Source of the DNA: Acidobacteriota bacterium
GTDB lineage: Bacteria > Acidobacteriota > Vicinamibacteria > Vicinamibacterales > CAVVIG01
DNA length: 6,908 nucleotides
Direction: 5' to 3'
Assembly: GCA_003222555.1 (NCBI GenBank)
Contig: QHWL01000237.1
Location: 1 to 6,908 of the forward strand
Each line of letters begins with the position of its first letter. Position 1 is the stretch's first letter. A program made the position numbers and the translations under genes. A model generated the notes under the pieces. That model did no database searches and had not been told where the DNA came from. It worked only from the letters and a program-made list of their open reading frames with translations. Shown one piece after another: positions 1-6,761 of this stretch.

Positions 1-2
1 TC

Positions 3-128
3 CCCGAGGTCTGGCTCAACCCTGGTGCGGAGAGCGGCGCGCTGATTGCGCGTGCGCGGGCCCTCAAGATCCAGCCAATTGTCGCGTGCAGCATTATCGC
101 TCTCGGTCAGGATCCGTACGCCTTGTAG
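3..128 (+). CDS. CoA-binding domain protein (YccU-like), C-terminal fragment
   Basis: Reading frame 3 is open from the window edge to a TAG at 126-128 and encodes 41 residues beginning [11 protein letters not shown] and ending [14 protein letters not shown]. The order 'VWLNPGAES', then an Ala/Arg-rich helix, then a strand with a conserved Cys (ACSII), is the end of the Rossmann-like CoA-binding domain of the YccU family. The members I recall have W-L-Q/N-P-G-A followed by a C-terminal Cys strand. The family is thought to bind CoA or a nucleotide, but its physiological role is poorly defined. The 5' part lies outside the window. The stop is 50 bp before the rho start, so the two genes could be co-transcribed. 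The family call is by recognition of a short C-terminus only. Confidence 0.72.
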   Translation, partial: PEVWLNPGAESGALIARARALKIQPIVACSIIALGQDPYAL

Positions 129-178
129 GTCGGCTCAAGAGGGACACCTCGCTCCACATCCAGTCTTCAAGAACGTTC

Positions 179-1567
179 ATGCCTAGCAATTACAAGCGCC
201 ACGCACCGGCGCGGACCGCGAATGGGTCCGCCGCGCCCGAAACCACCGCCACGACGACCGACCCGGCGCCCGAACAGCCCAAAGGGGGCCCGCCACGGCG
301 TCCAGGCGAGGGGCTCAACATCACCGATCTGAAGGACATGAGCATTCAGAAGCTCACTCAGATCGCCAAGGACATGAATGTCGCCGGCGCCACCGGGATG
401 CGCAAGCAGGAGCTGATTTTTCAGATCCTGAAAGCGCAGACCGAGCAGAGCGGCTTCATCTTCTCGGAAGGGGTGCTCGAGGTATTGCCCGACGGCTTCG
501 GCTTCCTGCGGGCGCCCGACTACAACTACCTGCCGGGACCCGACGACATCTACGTGTCCCCGTCGCAGATTCGCAAGTTCGACCTGCAGACCGGCGACAC
601 GGTCTCGGGGCAGATTCGTCCGCCGAAAGAGGGCGAGCGCTACTTCGCGCTCATCAAGGTCGAAGCCGTCAATTTCGAGGCGCCCGAGCAGGCGCGCGAC
701 AAGCTCTTTTTCGAAAATCTCACGCCGCTGTACCCGCAAGAGCGGTTGAAGCTCGAAACGTCGGCGGAGAACCTCGCCGCGCGCGTCATGGACCTGATGA
801 CGCCGATCGGCAAGGGGCAGCGCGGCCTGATCGTCGCGCCGCCCCGCACCGGCAAGACGATGCTCTTGCAGAACATCGCGCAATCGGTGTCGGCGAATCA
901 CCCGGAGGTGTTTCTGATCGTCCTGCTCATCGACGAGCGGCCGGAAGAAGTCACCGATATGCAGCGGTCCGTCGACGGGGAAGTGATCTCGTCCACCTTC
1001 GACGAGCCGGCCCAGCGCCACGTCCAGGTCGCCGAGATGGTCATCGAGAAGGCCAAGCGTCTCGTCGAGCACAAGAAAGACGTGCTGATCCTGCTCGACT
1101 CGATCACCCGCCTCGCGCGCGCCTACAACACGGTCATTCCCCCGTCAGGTAAAGTGCTGTCGGGCGGTCTCGATTCGAACGCGCTGCAAAAGCCGAAGCG
1201 GTTCTTCGGCGCCGCACGGAACATCGAAGAGGGCGGCTCGCTCACCATCATGGCGACGGCGCTCATCGACACCGGCTCGCGGATGGACGTCGTGATCTTC
1301 GAGGAATTCAAGGGCACCGGCAACATGGAGATCAACCTCGATCGCAAATTGGTGGACAAGCGCGTGTTTCCGGCCATCGACATTCAAAAGAGCGGCACGC
1401 GGAAGGAAGAGCTCCTGCTGCCTCGCGAAGATCTCAACCGCATCTGGGTGCTCCGTAAAGTCCTCAACCCGCTCTCGCCGGTCGAGGCGATGGAGCTGCT
1501 GCTGGACAAGATGGGGAAGACCAAGTCCAACGCAGAATTCCTGTCGGCGATGCAGAAAATGGGGTAG
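179..1567 (+). CDS. rho: Transcription termination factor Rho
   Basis: Rho is the hexameric RNA-dependent ATPase/translocase that releases transcripts from RNA polymerase. The start at 179 gives 462 residues, against about 419 in E. coli. The excess is an Ala/Thr/Pro-rich, probably disordered extension (residues 1-45). Next come the Rho N-terminal helical domain (about 46-90, [13 protein letters not shown]) and the cold-shock-like RNA-binding domain with the RNP1 motif DGFGFLR at 105-111. The ATPase core has the P-loop APPRTGKT at 220-227 (Lys226) and Walker B ILLD (Asp307). After these come a Q-loop region ([21 protein letters not shown], cut here after SGGLD and [10 protein letters not shown]) and the R-loop FKGTGNMEI. 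All catalytic elements are intact. An in-frame ATG at 86 exists, but it lies inside the preceding gene and would add 31 residues unlike any Rho. The ATG at 179 is therefore preferred, although no good Shine-Dalgarno precedes it. Confidence 0.97.
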   Translation: MPSNYKRHAPARTANGSAAPETTATTTDPAPEQPKGGPPRRPGEGLNITDLKDMSIQKLTQIAKDMNVAGATGMRKQELIFQILKAQTEQSGFIFSEGVLEVLPDGFGFLRAPDYNYLPGPDDIYVSPSQIRKFDLQTGDTVSGQIRPPKEGERYFALIKVEAVNFEAPEQARDKLFFENLTPLYPQERLKLETSAENLAARVMDLMTPIGKGQRGLIVAPPRTGKTMLLQNIAQSVSANHPEVFLIVLLIDERPEEVTDMQRSVDGEVISSTFDEPAQRHVQVAEMVIEKAKRLVEHKKDVLILLDSITRLARAYNTVIPPSGKVLSGGLDSNALQKPKRFFGAARNIEEGGSLTIMATALIDTGSRMDVVIFEEFKGTGNMEINLDRKLVDKRVFPAIDIQKSGTRKEELLLPREDLNRIWVLRKVLNPLSPVEAMELLLDKMGKTKSNAEFLSAMQKMG

Positions 1568-1578
1568 CGCGTCGCGCG

Positions 1579-1658
1579 CAACCACGGAGGTCACGGAGCC
1601 AAACGGAACACACCGGTAGAAGCAAATGGACTGTGTTCTCCGTTGTCCTGCGTGGTTG
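1579..1658. repeat. Element A: 9-nt-unit imperfect palindrome between rho and the CDGSH gene
   Basis: The outer arms caaccacg (1579-1586) and cgtggttg (1651-1658) are exact reverse complements. The inner arms continue pairing imperfectly: agg 1588-1590 with cct 1647-1649, then a CACGGAG block (1592-1598) with its complement around 1638-1645. The left arm contains the tandem units accacggag (1581-1589) and gtcacggag (1590-1598), followed by a degenerate third. Seen as reverse complement, the right arm has accacgcag and gacaacgga. A T-rich stretch (1656-1667) follows. The palindrome begins 11 nt after the rho stop and could act as a weak terminator or processing hairpin, but the loop is large and there is no clean U tract, so that role is inference. 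Confidence 0.72.
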
Positions 1659-1667
1659 TTTGCTTTT

Positions 1668-1674
1668 GGGAGGG
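1668..1674 (+). promoter_or_regulatory. Ribosome binding site of the CDGSH gene
   Basis: GGGAGGG lies 5 nt before the ATG at 1680. It is the strongest Shine-Dalgarno in the window and fixes the start of this small gene. It falls just outside repeat element A. Confidence 0.75.
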
Positions 1675-1679
1675 ACTGA

Positions 1680-1904
1680 ATGGCGACGATCAAGGTGCGA
1701 CAGAACGGCCCATATCTGGTCGAGGGCGACGATGTGAAGGTGCTCGACTGGAACGGCAAGGAGTATCAGATCCCGAAGCGGCCGTTCGCGCTCTGCCGTT
1801 GCGGCGGATCGACGAGCAAGCCGTTCTGCGACGGCACGCACTCCAGGATCGGCTTTCAGGCCGCCGAAGCCGCCATCGCCGGCAGTCAGGACAGGCCGGC
1901 GTAG
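1680..1904 (+). CDS. CDGSH iron-sulfur domain protein (NEET family, small bacterial type)
   Basis: This 74-residue protein contains the motif CRCGGSTSKPFCDGTH (residues 39-54). Cys39, Cys41, Cys50 and His54 fit the 3Cys-1His ligand set that holds a [2Fe-2S] cluster in the mitoNEET/CDGSH family. The usual Ser of C-D-G-S-H is Thr here, a tolerated substitution. The N-terminal half (IKVRQNGPYLVEGDDVKVLDWNGKE, cut here at VEGDD) is the beta-rich lead-in common in small bacterial single-CDGSH proteins. No signal peptide or membrane segment is visible, so it is probably cytosolic. Family members are linked to iron-sulfur or redox handling, but a specific role for this one cannot be read from sequence. 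It follows rho by 112 bp, a gap filled by element A, and converges with ftsH. The start is supported by GGGAGGG 5 nt upstream. Confidence 0.93.
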   Translation: MATIKVRQNGPYLVEGDDVKVLDWNGKEYQIPKRPFALCRCGGSTSKPFCDGTHSRIGFQAAEAAIAGSQDRPA

Positions 1905-1910
1905 TGGCCC

Positions 1911-1959
1911 GGAGGGGCAGGAAGGGCGGGAGGGAAGGAAAGGTGGGCCTTCCCGCCTC
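1911..1959. repeat. Element B: purine-rich 9-nt-unit repeat with hairpin, between converging genes
   Basis: Immediately after the CDGSH stop are four 9-nt units: ggaggggca (1911-1919), ggaagggcg (1920-1928), ggagggaag (1929-1937) and gaaaggtgg (1938-1946). A short opposite arm, gccttcccgcctc (1947-1959), follows. The heptamer gggaagg (1932-1938) pairs exactly with ccttccc (1948-1954), and after one mismatch three more pairs extend the stem (1928-1930 with 1956-1958). The convergent position suggests a terminator for the CDGSH gene or for ftsH, but no U-run follows the stem directly on either strand. Confidence 0.62.
1914..1934 (+). other. Canonical G-quadruplex motif within element B
   Basis: Four G-runs (GGGG 1914-1917, GGG 1924-1926, GGG 1928-1930, GGG 1932-1934) are separated by loops of 6, 1 and 1 nt, which satisfies the standard G3+N1-7 rule. 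It lies on the coding strand in the 3' untranslated region of the CDGSH gene, so it could form in RNA. It competes with the gggaagg/ccttccc hairpin. Folding is inferred from sequence alone. Confidence 0.5.
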
Positions 1960-1974
1960 AAAGGGAAAAATCCG

Positions 1975-3939
1975 TCATTTTACCGCGGAGCACGCAGAGC
2001 ACGCCGAGAATTCCTGGCGTTTTCTTCTCGGCGGCCTCGGCGGCGGCGCCAGGCCGGGGGACGCTGTGGGTATCACGCCGAGGAGCTGGCGCAGCTCTTC
2101 CCCTTCCATCACCTCGACGTCCAGCAGCCGCCGTGTCACGGTCTCGAGCTTGTCGCGATTGTCGCTGAGAATGTCCCGGGCTTTGTCGTGCGCGTCGGTG
2201 AGGATGCGTTTGATCTCCGAGTCGATCTTCTGCGCCGTCTCTTCACCGTACAGCCCGCGTTCCTGCGGCATCGGGATGTCGAGAAAGCGCGCCCGCTTGT
2301 TGCCGTCGTAGTTGATTGCGCCGAGGGCGTCGCTCATGCCGAACTCGGTGACCATCGCCCGGGCAATGTCGGTGGCGCGCTGTAGATCGTTCTGCGCGCC
2401 GGTCGAGATTTCGCCGAGCGCCAGTTCCTCGGCGGTGCGGCCGCCGAGGAGCACCGCGAGCTGCCTCAGCAGATCGCCTCGCGTCATCAGATACCGATCC
2501 TCGAGCGGCAACTGCATCGTGTAGCCGAGCGCGCCGAACCCGCGCTGCACGATGGAGATCTTGTGCACTGGATCGAGTCCCGGCAGCACGCTTGCGACGA
2601 TCGCGTGGCCCGATTCGTGGTACGCGACGATCTCGCGCTCCTTGGTGCTCATGACGCGCTTCTTCTCGAGACCCGCGATGAGCCGATCGATGGCCGACTC
2701 GAAGTCTTTCATGCCGACCGACGTCTTGTCGTTGCGCGCCGCGAGCAGCGCCGCCTCGTTGACGAGGTTCGCGAGATCGGCGCCGGCAAATCCGGCCGTG
2801 CGCGCCGCGACCACCTTGAGGTCGACGTCGGAAGCGACCTTCACGCCCTTGGCGTGAATGCGCAGAATCTCCTCGCGTCCCTTCACGTCAGGTTTATCGA
2901 CCAGCACCTGGCGGTCGAACCGGCCCGGACGGAGCAGGGCGGGATCGAGCACCTCGGGCCGGTTGGTCGCGCCCATGATGATGACGCCCTTCCGCGAGTC
3001 GAAGCCGTCCATTTCGGCGAGGAGCTGGTTGAGTGTTTGCTCGCGCTCTTCGTGGCTGCCGAGCGGACTCTGCACCCGTACCTTGCCCAGGGCATCGAGC
3101 TCGTCGATGAAGACGATGCAGGGCGCCTTGGCTTCGGCCTGTTGGAAGAGATCGCGGATGCGCGCCGCCCCGACGCCGACGAACATCTCCACGAACTCTG
3201 ATCCGCTCAGGCTGAAGAAGGGCACGTGCGCCTCGCCGGCAACCGCGCGGGCGAGCAGCGTCTTGCCGGTACCGGGCGGCCCCACCAGCAGCACGCCCTT
3301 GGGAATCCGTCCGCCCAGGTTCGTGTACTTCTTCGGGTTCTTGAGAAACTCGACGATCTCCTTCAGCTCGTCTTCGGCTTCGTCGACGCCGGCGACGTCC
3401 GCGAACCGCACCTTCACCTCATCGTCGGCGTAAATCTTCGCGCGGCTCCGCGCGAACGACATCACTCCGCCTTCGGCGCCACTCATCCGCCGGAAGAAGA
3501 AGCCCCAGATGCCGATGAAGAACACCAGAGGAATGATCCAACCGAGCAGATCGGGCAGCCAGCGGTTGGCCATCTCGCCCTTGTATTTCACACCTTTGGC
3601 TTCGAGCTCCTCGATGAGCTTCGGGTCTTCGACCCGGGTCGTTGTGAACTCCTTGGACGCTTTTGGGTCGTTGTCCGCGGCCGGGTTGAGCGTGCCGCGA
3701 ATGCTCTGCTCGGCGATCGTCACCTCGGCGACCTGGCCGTTCCTGAGCAGCGTCTTGAACTCGCTGTAGGGGAGCGTCCGGCCGTTCGGCAAGACGTAGT
3801 ACATCTGTGCCAGGCCGAGCAGCAGCAGAAAAGCCAGGCCGTACCACAGCGAAGCCGCAGGCCGCGGGCCCACCGGCCGTTGACCGGAGCGATCGCGACC
3901 GCGCGGATTGAACCGGGGGCCGGGCTTGGGGGCTGGCAT
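1975..3939 (-). CDS. ftsH: ATP-dependent zinc metalloprotease FtsH
   Basis: This 654-residue protein is a membrane-anchored AAA+ protease that extracts and degrades misfolded membrane proteins and unstable cytosolic regulators. A basic, Pro-rich N-terminus (1-29) leads to TM1 (about 31-50), an extracytoplasmic domain (51-130) and TM2 (about 131-149). The AAA module has Walker A GPPGTGKT (220-227), pore motif MFVGVG with Phe253, Walker B IVFIDE (Asp279, Glu280), and the second region of homology with Arg340 and Arg343. The protease domain has HESGH (441-445, zinc ligands His441 and His445, catalytic Glu442) and the likely third ligand Asp518. After Walker B it reads [15 protein letters not shown] instead of the common Gly-rich loop, so it may be a paralogue rather than the only FtsH. 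Residues from about 630 on are encoded by repeat element C. The ATG at 3937-3939 has no convincing Shine-Dalgarno. Element D fills most of the gap to clpB upstream. Confidence 0.96.
   Translation of the reverse strand: MPAPKPGPRFNPRGRDRSGQRPVGPRPAASLWYGLAFLLLLGLAQMYYVLPNGRTLPYSEFKTLLRNGQVAEVTIAEQSIRGTLNPAADNDPKASKEFTTTRVEDPKLIEELEAKGVKYKGEMANRWLPDLLGWIIPLVFFIGIWGFFFRRMSGAEGGVMSFARSRAKIYADDEVKVRFADVAGVDEAEDELKEIVEFLKNPKKYTNLGGRIPKGVLLVGPPGTGKTLLARAVAGEAHVPFFSLSGSEFVEMFVGVGAARIRDLFQQAEAKAPCIVFIDELDALGKVRVQSPLGSHEEREQTLNQLLAEMDGFDSRKGVIIMGATNRPEVLDPALLRPGRFDRQVLVDKPDVKGREEILRIHAKGVKVASDVDLKVVAARTAGFAGADLANLVNEAALLAARNDKTSVGMKDFESAIDRLIAGLEKKRVMSTKEREIVAYHESGHAIVASVLPGLDPVHKISIVQRGFGALGYTMQLPLEDRYLMTRGDLLRQLAVLLGGRTAEELALGEISTGAQNDLQRATDIARAMVTEFGMSDALGAINYDGNKRARFLDIPMPQERGLYGEETAQKIDSEIKRILTDAHDKARDILSDNRDKLETVTRRLLDVEVMEGEELRQLLGVIPTASPGLAPPPRPPRRKRQEFSACSACSAVK
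1982..2053. repeat. Element C: 9-nt-unit palindrome running into the 3' end of ftsH
   Basis: The left arm holds three contiguous 9-mers: accgcggag (1982-1990), cacgcagag (1991-1999) and cacgccgag (2000-2008). The right arm holds two identical 9-mers, ctcggcggc (2027-2035 and 2036-2044), plus a degenerate third. The inner stem cgccgagaa (2002-2010) pairs perfectly with ttctcggcg (2025-2033) around a 14-nt loop. The element lies within the ftsH reading frame and encodes its last residues. The unit type resembles dispersed intergenic repeats that I recall producing spurious 'SAFSAVK'-like protein tails in environmental bacterial genomes. Confidence 0.8.
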
Positions 3940-3952
3940 GGCTCAGTGTCGG

Positions 3953-4050
3953 TCGGGTGGGGCGGGTAGGGCAGGTTGGTCGGGTAGGAAAAACACAGAG
4001 GTTCTACCCACCTGACGTCCCAACCCACCTGACTTACCAGACCTACCAGA
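3953..4050. repeat. Element D: 9-nt-unit palindrome between clpB and ftsH
   Basis: The left arm is four contiguous 9-mers: tcgggtggg (3953-3961), gcgggtagg (3962-3970), gcaggttgg (3971-3979) and tcgggtagg (3980-3988). After an A-rich loop (about 3989-4003) the opposite arm has cccacctga (4007-4015), an 8-mer cgtcccaa (4016-4023), a second cccacctga (4024-4032), cttaccaga (4033-4041) and cctaccaga (4042-4050). The right-arm units are near-complements of the left-arm units, so many pairing registers are possible. It fills most of the 125 bp between the clpB stop and the ftsH ATG. Any ftsH promoter or leader must therefore overlap it, unless the two genes are co-transcribed. Confidence 0.85.
3955..3971 (+). 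other. Strong G-quadruplex motif just upstream of ftsH
   Basis: GGGTGGGGCGGGTAGGG has four G-runs with loops of 1, 1 and 2 nt, a short-loop arrangement expected to be stable. It is made by the fusion of units in the left arm of element D. It lies on the plus strand, which is the template for ftsH, 15 to 32 nt upstream of the ftsH start codon. Formation in the cell is inference. Confidence 0.6.
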
Positions 4051-4064
4051 TCGTTCCACCCCCA

Positions 4065-6707
4065 TTATGCTCTCACCGGCTCGCGTTTCTCGAACACGAG
4101 CCCGTCGGCGCCGGCGCCGACCGTCACCGTCGCGCCCTCGAGGAAGTCGCCCTCGAGCACGCGCATGGCCAGCGGATCGAGCACCCGACGCTGAATCGTC
4201 CGCTTGAGCGGACGCGCGCCGTAGGTCGGGTCGTAGCCTTCGCGAACCAGCTGTTCCTTGGCCGCGTCGGTGAGCTCGACGTGGATTTTTCGTTCCGCCA
4301 GGCGCTTCATCAGCCCCGAGATCTGGATGTCGATGATCTTCTTCAAATGCTCCCGGCTGAGCGCGTGGAAGAAGATAATCTCGTCGATCCGGTTGAGGAA
4401 CTCAGGCCGGAAGTGCGCGCGAAGGGCCTCCATCACCTGACGCCGCGTGCCTTCATCGATGCCGGCGACAGAACCCTGCTTCTTCGTGTCGAGTTCGCTG
4501 CCGACCAACGACCGTTCGGCAATGAACTGACTGCCAAGGTTCGACGTCATGATGACGACGGTGTTCTTGAAATCGATCGTCCGGCCCTTGCCGTCGGTGA
4601 GGCGGCCGTCATCGAGCAACTGGAGGAGGACGTTGAGCACTTCCGGATGCGCCTTCTCCACTTCATCGAAAAGCACCACGGAGTACGGGCGACGGCGGAC
4701 CGCTTCGGTGAGCTGACCGGCTTCCTCGTAGCCGACGTATCCGGGAGGCGCACCGACCATCCGTGAGACGGTGTGCTTTTCCTGATACTCCGACATGTCG
4801 ATCCGGATCGTCGCCTGCTCATCATCGAACAGGAACTCGGCCAGCGCGCGCGCCAGCTCGGTCTTGCCCACGCCGGTCGGGCCCAGGAAGAGGAAGCTGC
4901 CGAGCGGCCGGTTCGGATCCTGCAGCCCCGCGCGGGCGCGGCGGATGGCATTCGCCACGGCGTTGATCGCTTCGTCCTGACCGATGACGCGCAGGTGGAG
5001 GCGTTCCTCCATGTGAATGAGCTTCTGGACCTCCCCTTCCATCAGACGGCTCACGGGGATGTGGGTCCACTTGCTCACGACCTCCGCGATGTCTTCCTCG
5101 TCGACTTCTTCTTTCAGCATCCGCGTGTGTTTCTGGAGCTCGGCGAGGCGTGTTTCTTCGTCCTTGATGCGCTTCTCGAGCTGTGGCACGGCCCCGTACT
5201 GGAGCTCCGACGCCTTGGTGTAATCGCCCGCCCGCTGAGCCCGTTCGATCTCGAGCCTCAGCGCTTCCTGCTCTTCTTTCAGTTTTCGAGACCGCTGAAT
5301 CGCTTCCTTTTCCTGCTGCCAGTGGGAAGCGACGCGTCCGCGCTCCTCTTTGAGGTCCGCCAACTCCTTTTCGAGCTTGGCGAGACGTTCCTTCGACGCC
5401 TTGTCCTTCTCCTTGCGAAGCGCCTCTCGCTCGATCTCGAGCTGCATGATCCGCCGCTCGAGCTCGTCGAGCTCGGCCGGCATCGAATCAATCTCCATGC
5501 GGAGCTTGGAGGCCGCTTCGTCGACGAGATCGATCGCCTTGTCCGGCAGGAACCGATCGGAGATGTAGCGGTTCGACAGCACCGCGGCGGCGACGAGCGC
5601 CGCGTCTTTGATCTTGACGCCGTGATGAAGCTCGTAGCGTTCGCGCAGGCCGCGCAGGATGCTGATCGTGTCCTCAACCGTCGGCTCGCTGACCATGACC
5701 GGCTGGAACCGGCGTTCGAGCGCTGCGTCCTTTTCGATGTACTTCCGATATTCGTCGAGCGTCGTCGCGCCGATGGTGTGGAGCTCACCCCGTGCGAGCA
5801 TCGGTTTGAGCATGTTCGACGCGTCGATGGACCCCTCGGCGGCGCCGGCGCCGACCACCGTGTGAAGCTCGTCGATGAACAGAATCACCTGGCCCTGTGC
5901 GTCGACAATCTCCTTGAGCACCGCCTTGAGCCGCTCTTCGAACTCCCCGCGGTACTTCGCGCCGGCGACGAGGCTCCCCATATCCAGCGCGACAATCCGC
6001 TTGTTCTTGAGGCCCTCGGGCACATCGCCGCGCACGATTCGTCCGGCCAGCCCTTCGACGATGGCGGTCTTCCCCACGGCGGGTTCGCCGATGAGGACCG
6101 GGTTGTTCTTGGTCCGGCGTGACAGTACCTGGATCACGCGCCGGATTTCCTCGTCCCGCCCGATGACTGGATCCAGCTTGCCCCTGCGCGCCAGCTCCGT
6201 GAGATCGCGTCCGTACCGCTCGAGAGCCTGATACGTGCCTTCGGGATTCTCGTTCGTCACGCGCTGCGAACCGCGGACGCCGGTGAGCGCCTGAAGGATC
6301 GTGTCGCGCGTCACGCCGTGCTGCTTCAGCCACTGTGCGCCCGGGGAGCGGCCGCCTTCGTCGGCGAGGACGATGAAGAGATGCTCCGTGCTGACGTACT
6401 CGTCCGTGAGGCGCTCGGCTTCGGCCTCCGCCTGGTCGGTGACCCGCTTCAGACGCGGCGACATGCCCGGCTCCGCGCCGCCGTACGCCTGCGGCAGCTT
6501 CTTCAACAGCTCGCGAGCCCCGCGGGCGACGATGGCCGGATCGACGTTCATCTTCCGCAGCAGTTCGGGGACGATGCCCTCGCGCTGCTCGACGAGCGCG
6601 ACGAGGAGATGCTCCGGCTCGAGCTGCGGATTGTTGCTCTGCCGCGCCAGCTCGATCGCGGCGGCGACGGCTTCTCGCGCTTTTTCGGTGTATTTATTGA
6701 TATTCAT
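4065..6707 (-). CDS. clpB: ATP-dependent disaggregase ClpB (Hsp100)
   Basis: This 880-residue ClpB is the hexameric cytosolic chaperone that threads proteins out of aggregates together with DnaK. The order is: Clp N-terminal repeats (about 1-145); NBD1 with P-loop GEPAVGKT (207-214), pore-loop KYRG (251-254) and Walker B ILFIDE (275-280); a long charged coiled-coil M-domain (about 405-535, including [12 protein letters not shown]); and NBD2 with P-loop GPTGVGKT (609-616), Walker B LFDE (Asp681, Glu682), pore loop GYVGYEE (656-662), arginine finger Arg773 and sensor-2 GARPLKR (830-836). The long M-domain and lack of a ClpP-docking IGF/IGL loop mark it as ClpB rather than ClpA or ClpC. The NBD1 P-loop has Ala210 where ClpB normally has Gly. 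The start is supported by GGAG 7 nt upstream. No clear CIRCE or sigma-32 promoter is visible upstream, where elements E and F lie. Confidence 0.97.
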   Translation of the reverse strand: MNINKYTEKAREAVAAAIELARQSNNPQLEPEHLLVALVEQREGIVPELLRKMNVDPAIVARGARELLKKLPQAYGGAEPGMSPRLKRVTDQAEAEAERLTDEYVSTEHLFIVLADEGGRSPGAQWLKQHGVTRDTILQALTGVRGSQRVTNENPEGTYQALERYGRDLTELARRGKLDPVIGRDEEIRRVIQVLSRRTKNNPVLIGEPAVGKTAIVEGLAGRIVRGDVPEGLKNKRIVALDMGSLVAGAKYRGEFEERLKAVLKEIVDAQGQVILFIDELHTVVGAGAAEGSIDASNMLKPMLARGELHTIGATTLDEYRKYIEKDAALERRFQPVMVSEPTVEDTISILRGLRERYELHHGVKIKDAALVAAAVLSNRYISDRFLPDKAIDLVDEAASKLRMEIDSMPAELDELERRIMQLEIEREALRKEKDKASKERLAKLEKELADLKEERGRVASHWQQEKEAIQRSRKLKEEQEALRLEIERAQRAGDYTKASELQYGAVPQLEKRIKDEETRLAELQKHTRMLKEEVDEEDIAEVVSKWTHIPVSRLMEGEVQKLIHMEERLHLRVIGQDEAINAVANAIRRARAGLQDPNRPLGSFLFLGPTGVGKTELARALAEFLFDDEQATIRIDMSEYQEKHTVSRMVGAPPGYVGYEEAGQLTEAVRRRPYSVVLFDEVEKAHPEVLNVLLQLLDDGRLTDGKGRTIDFKNTVVIMTSNLGSQFIAERSLVGSELDTKKQGSVAGIDEGTRRQVMEALRAHFRPEFLNRIDEIIFFHALSREHLKKIIDIQISGLMKRLAERKIHVELTDAAKEQLVREGYDPTYGARPLKRTIQRRVLDPLAMRVLEGDFLEGATVTVGAGADGLVFEKREPVRA

Positions 6708-6714
6708 GGCCGGG

Positions 6715-6718
6715 CTCC
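6715..6718 (-). promoter_or_regulatory. Ribosome binding site of clpB
   Basis: On the minus strand GGAG lies 7 nt before the clpB ATG (6705-6707), which supports this start. The 3' arm of palindrome E ends directly against it. Confidence 0.6.
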
Positions 6719-6740
6719 GGCGGGCCTAATAAGGCCCGCC
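6719..6740. repeat. Element E: perfect 9-bp GC-rich palindrome in the clpB leader
   Basis: The arm ggcgggcct (6719-6727) pairs perfectly with aggcccgcc (6732-6740) around the 4-nt loop aata. In clpB mRNA the stem would end directly at the GGAG ribosome binding site. The stem does not include the GGAG, so it could block or stack against initiation without hiding the site. It is followed on the plus strand by the palindrome acgtacgt (6744-6751). It does not match the CIRCE operator. Confidence 0.75.
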
Positions 6741-6761
6741 CTTACGTACGTGGTCGTCTTC

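Noticed and set aside
167..1072. A 301-codon minus-strand frame antisense to rho
   Set aside because: It is composition-driven: the translation is dominated by Arg, Leu and Val with no motif, and rho on the other strand is unmistakable.
1928..1958. Hairpin in element B as a standard intrinsic terminator
   Set aside because: The stem is adequate but is followed by gcctcaaagggaaaaa on the plus strand rather than a T-run. On the minus strand no T-run follows either.
1982..2053. Elements A-F as CRISPR arrays
   Set aside because: Units are only 8 to 10 nt with no spacers, are arranged as inverted arms, and no cas gene is present.
1643..2311. A 222-codon plus-strand frame covering the CDGSH gene in another frame and the end of ftsH
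   Set aside because: It passes through repeats B and C ([15 protein letters not shown] translation) and overlaps two better-supported genes. The CDGSH frame has the metal-ligand motif and the RBS.
3226..3969. A 247-codon plus-strand frame antisense to ftsH, extending through element D
   Set aside because: It shadows the Walker A and membrane regions of ftsH, and its Gly-rich C-terminus is only the translated repeat.
4773..6122. A 449-codon open frame on the plus strand antisense to clpB
   Set aside because: It lies wholly within clpB, whose domains are intact, and its translation is Leu/Arg/His-rich with no recognisable fold. This is typical of a shadow frame in GC-rich DNA.
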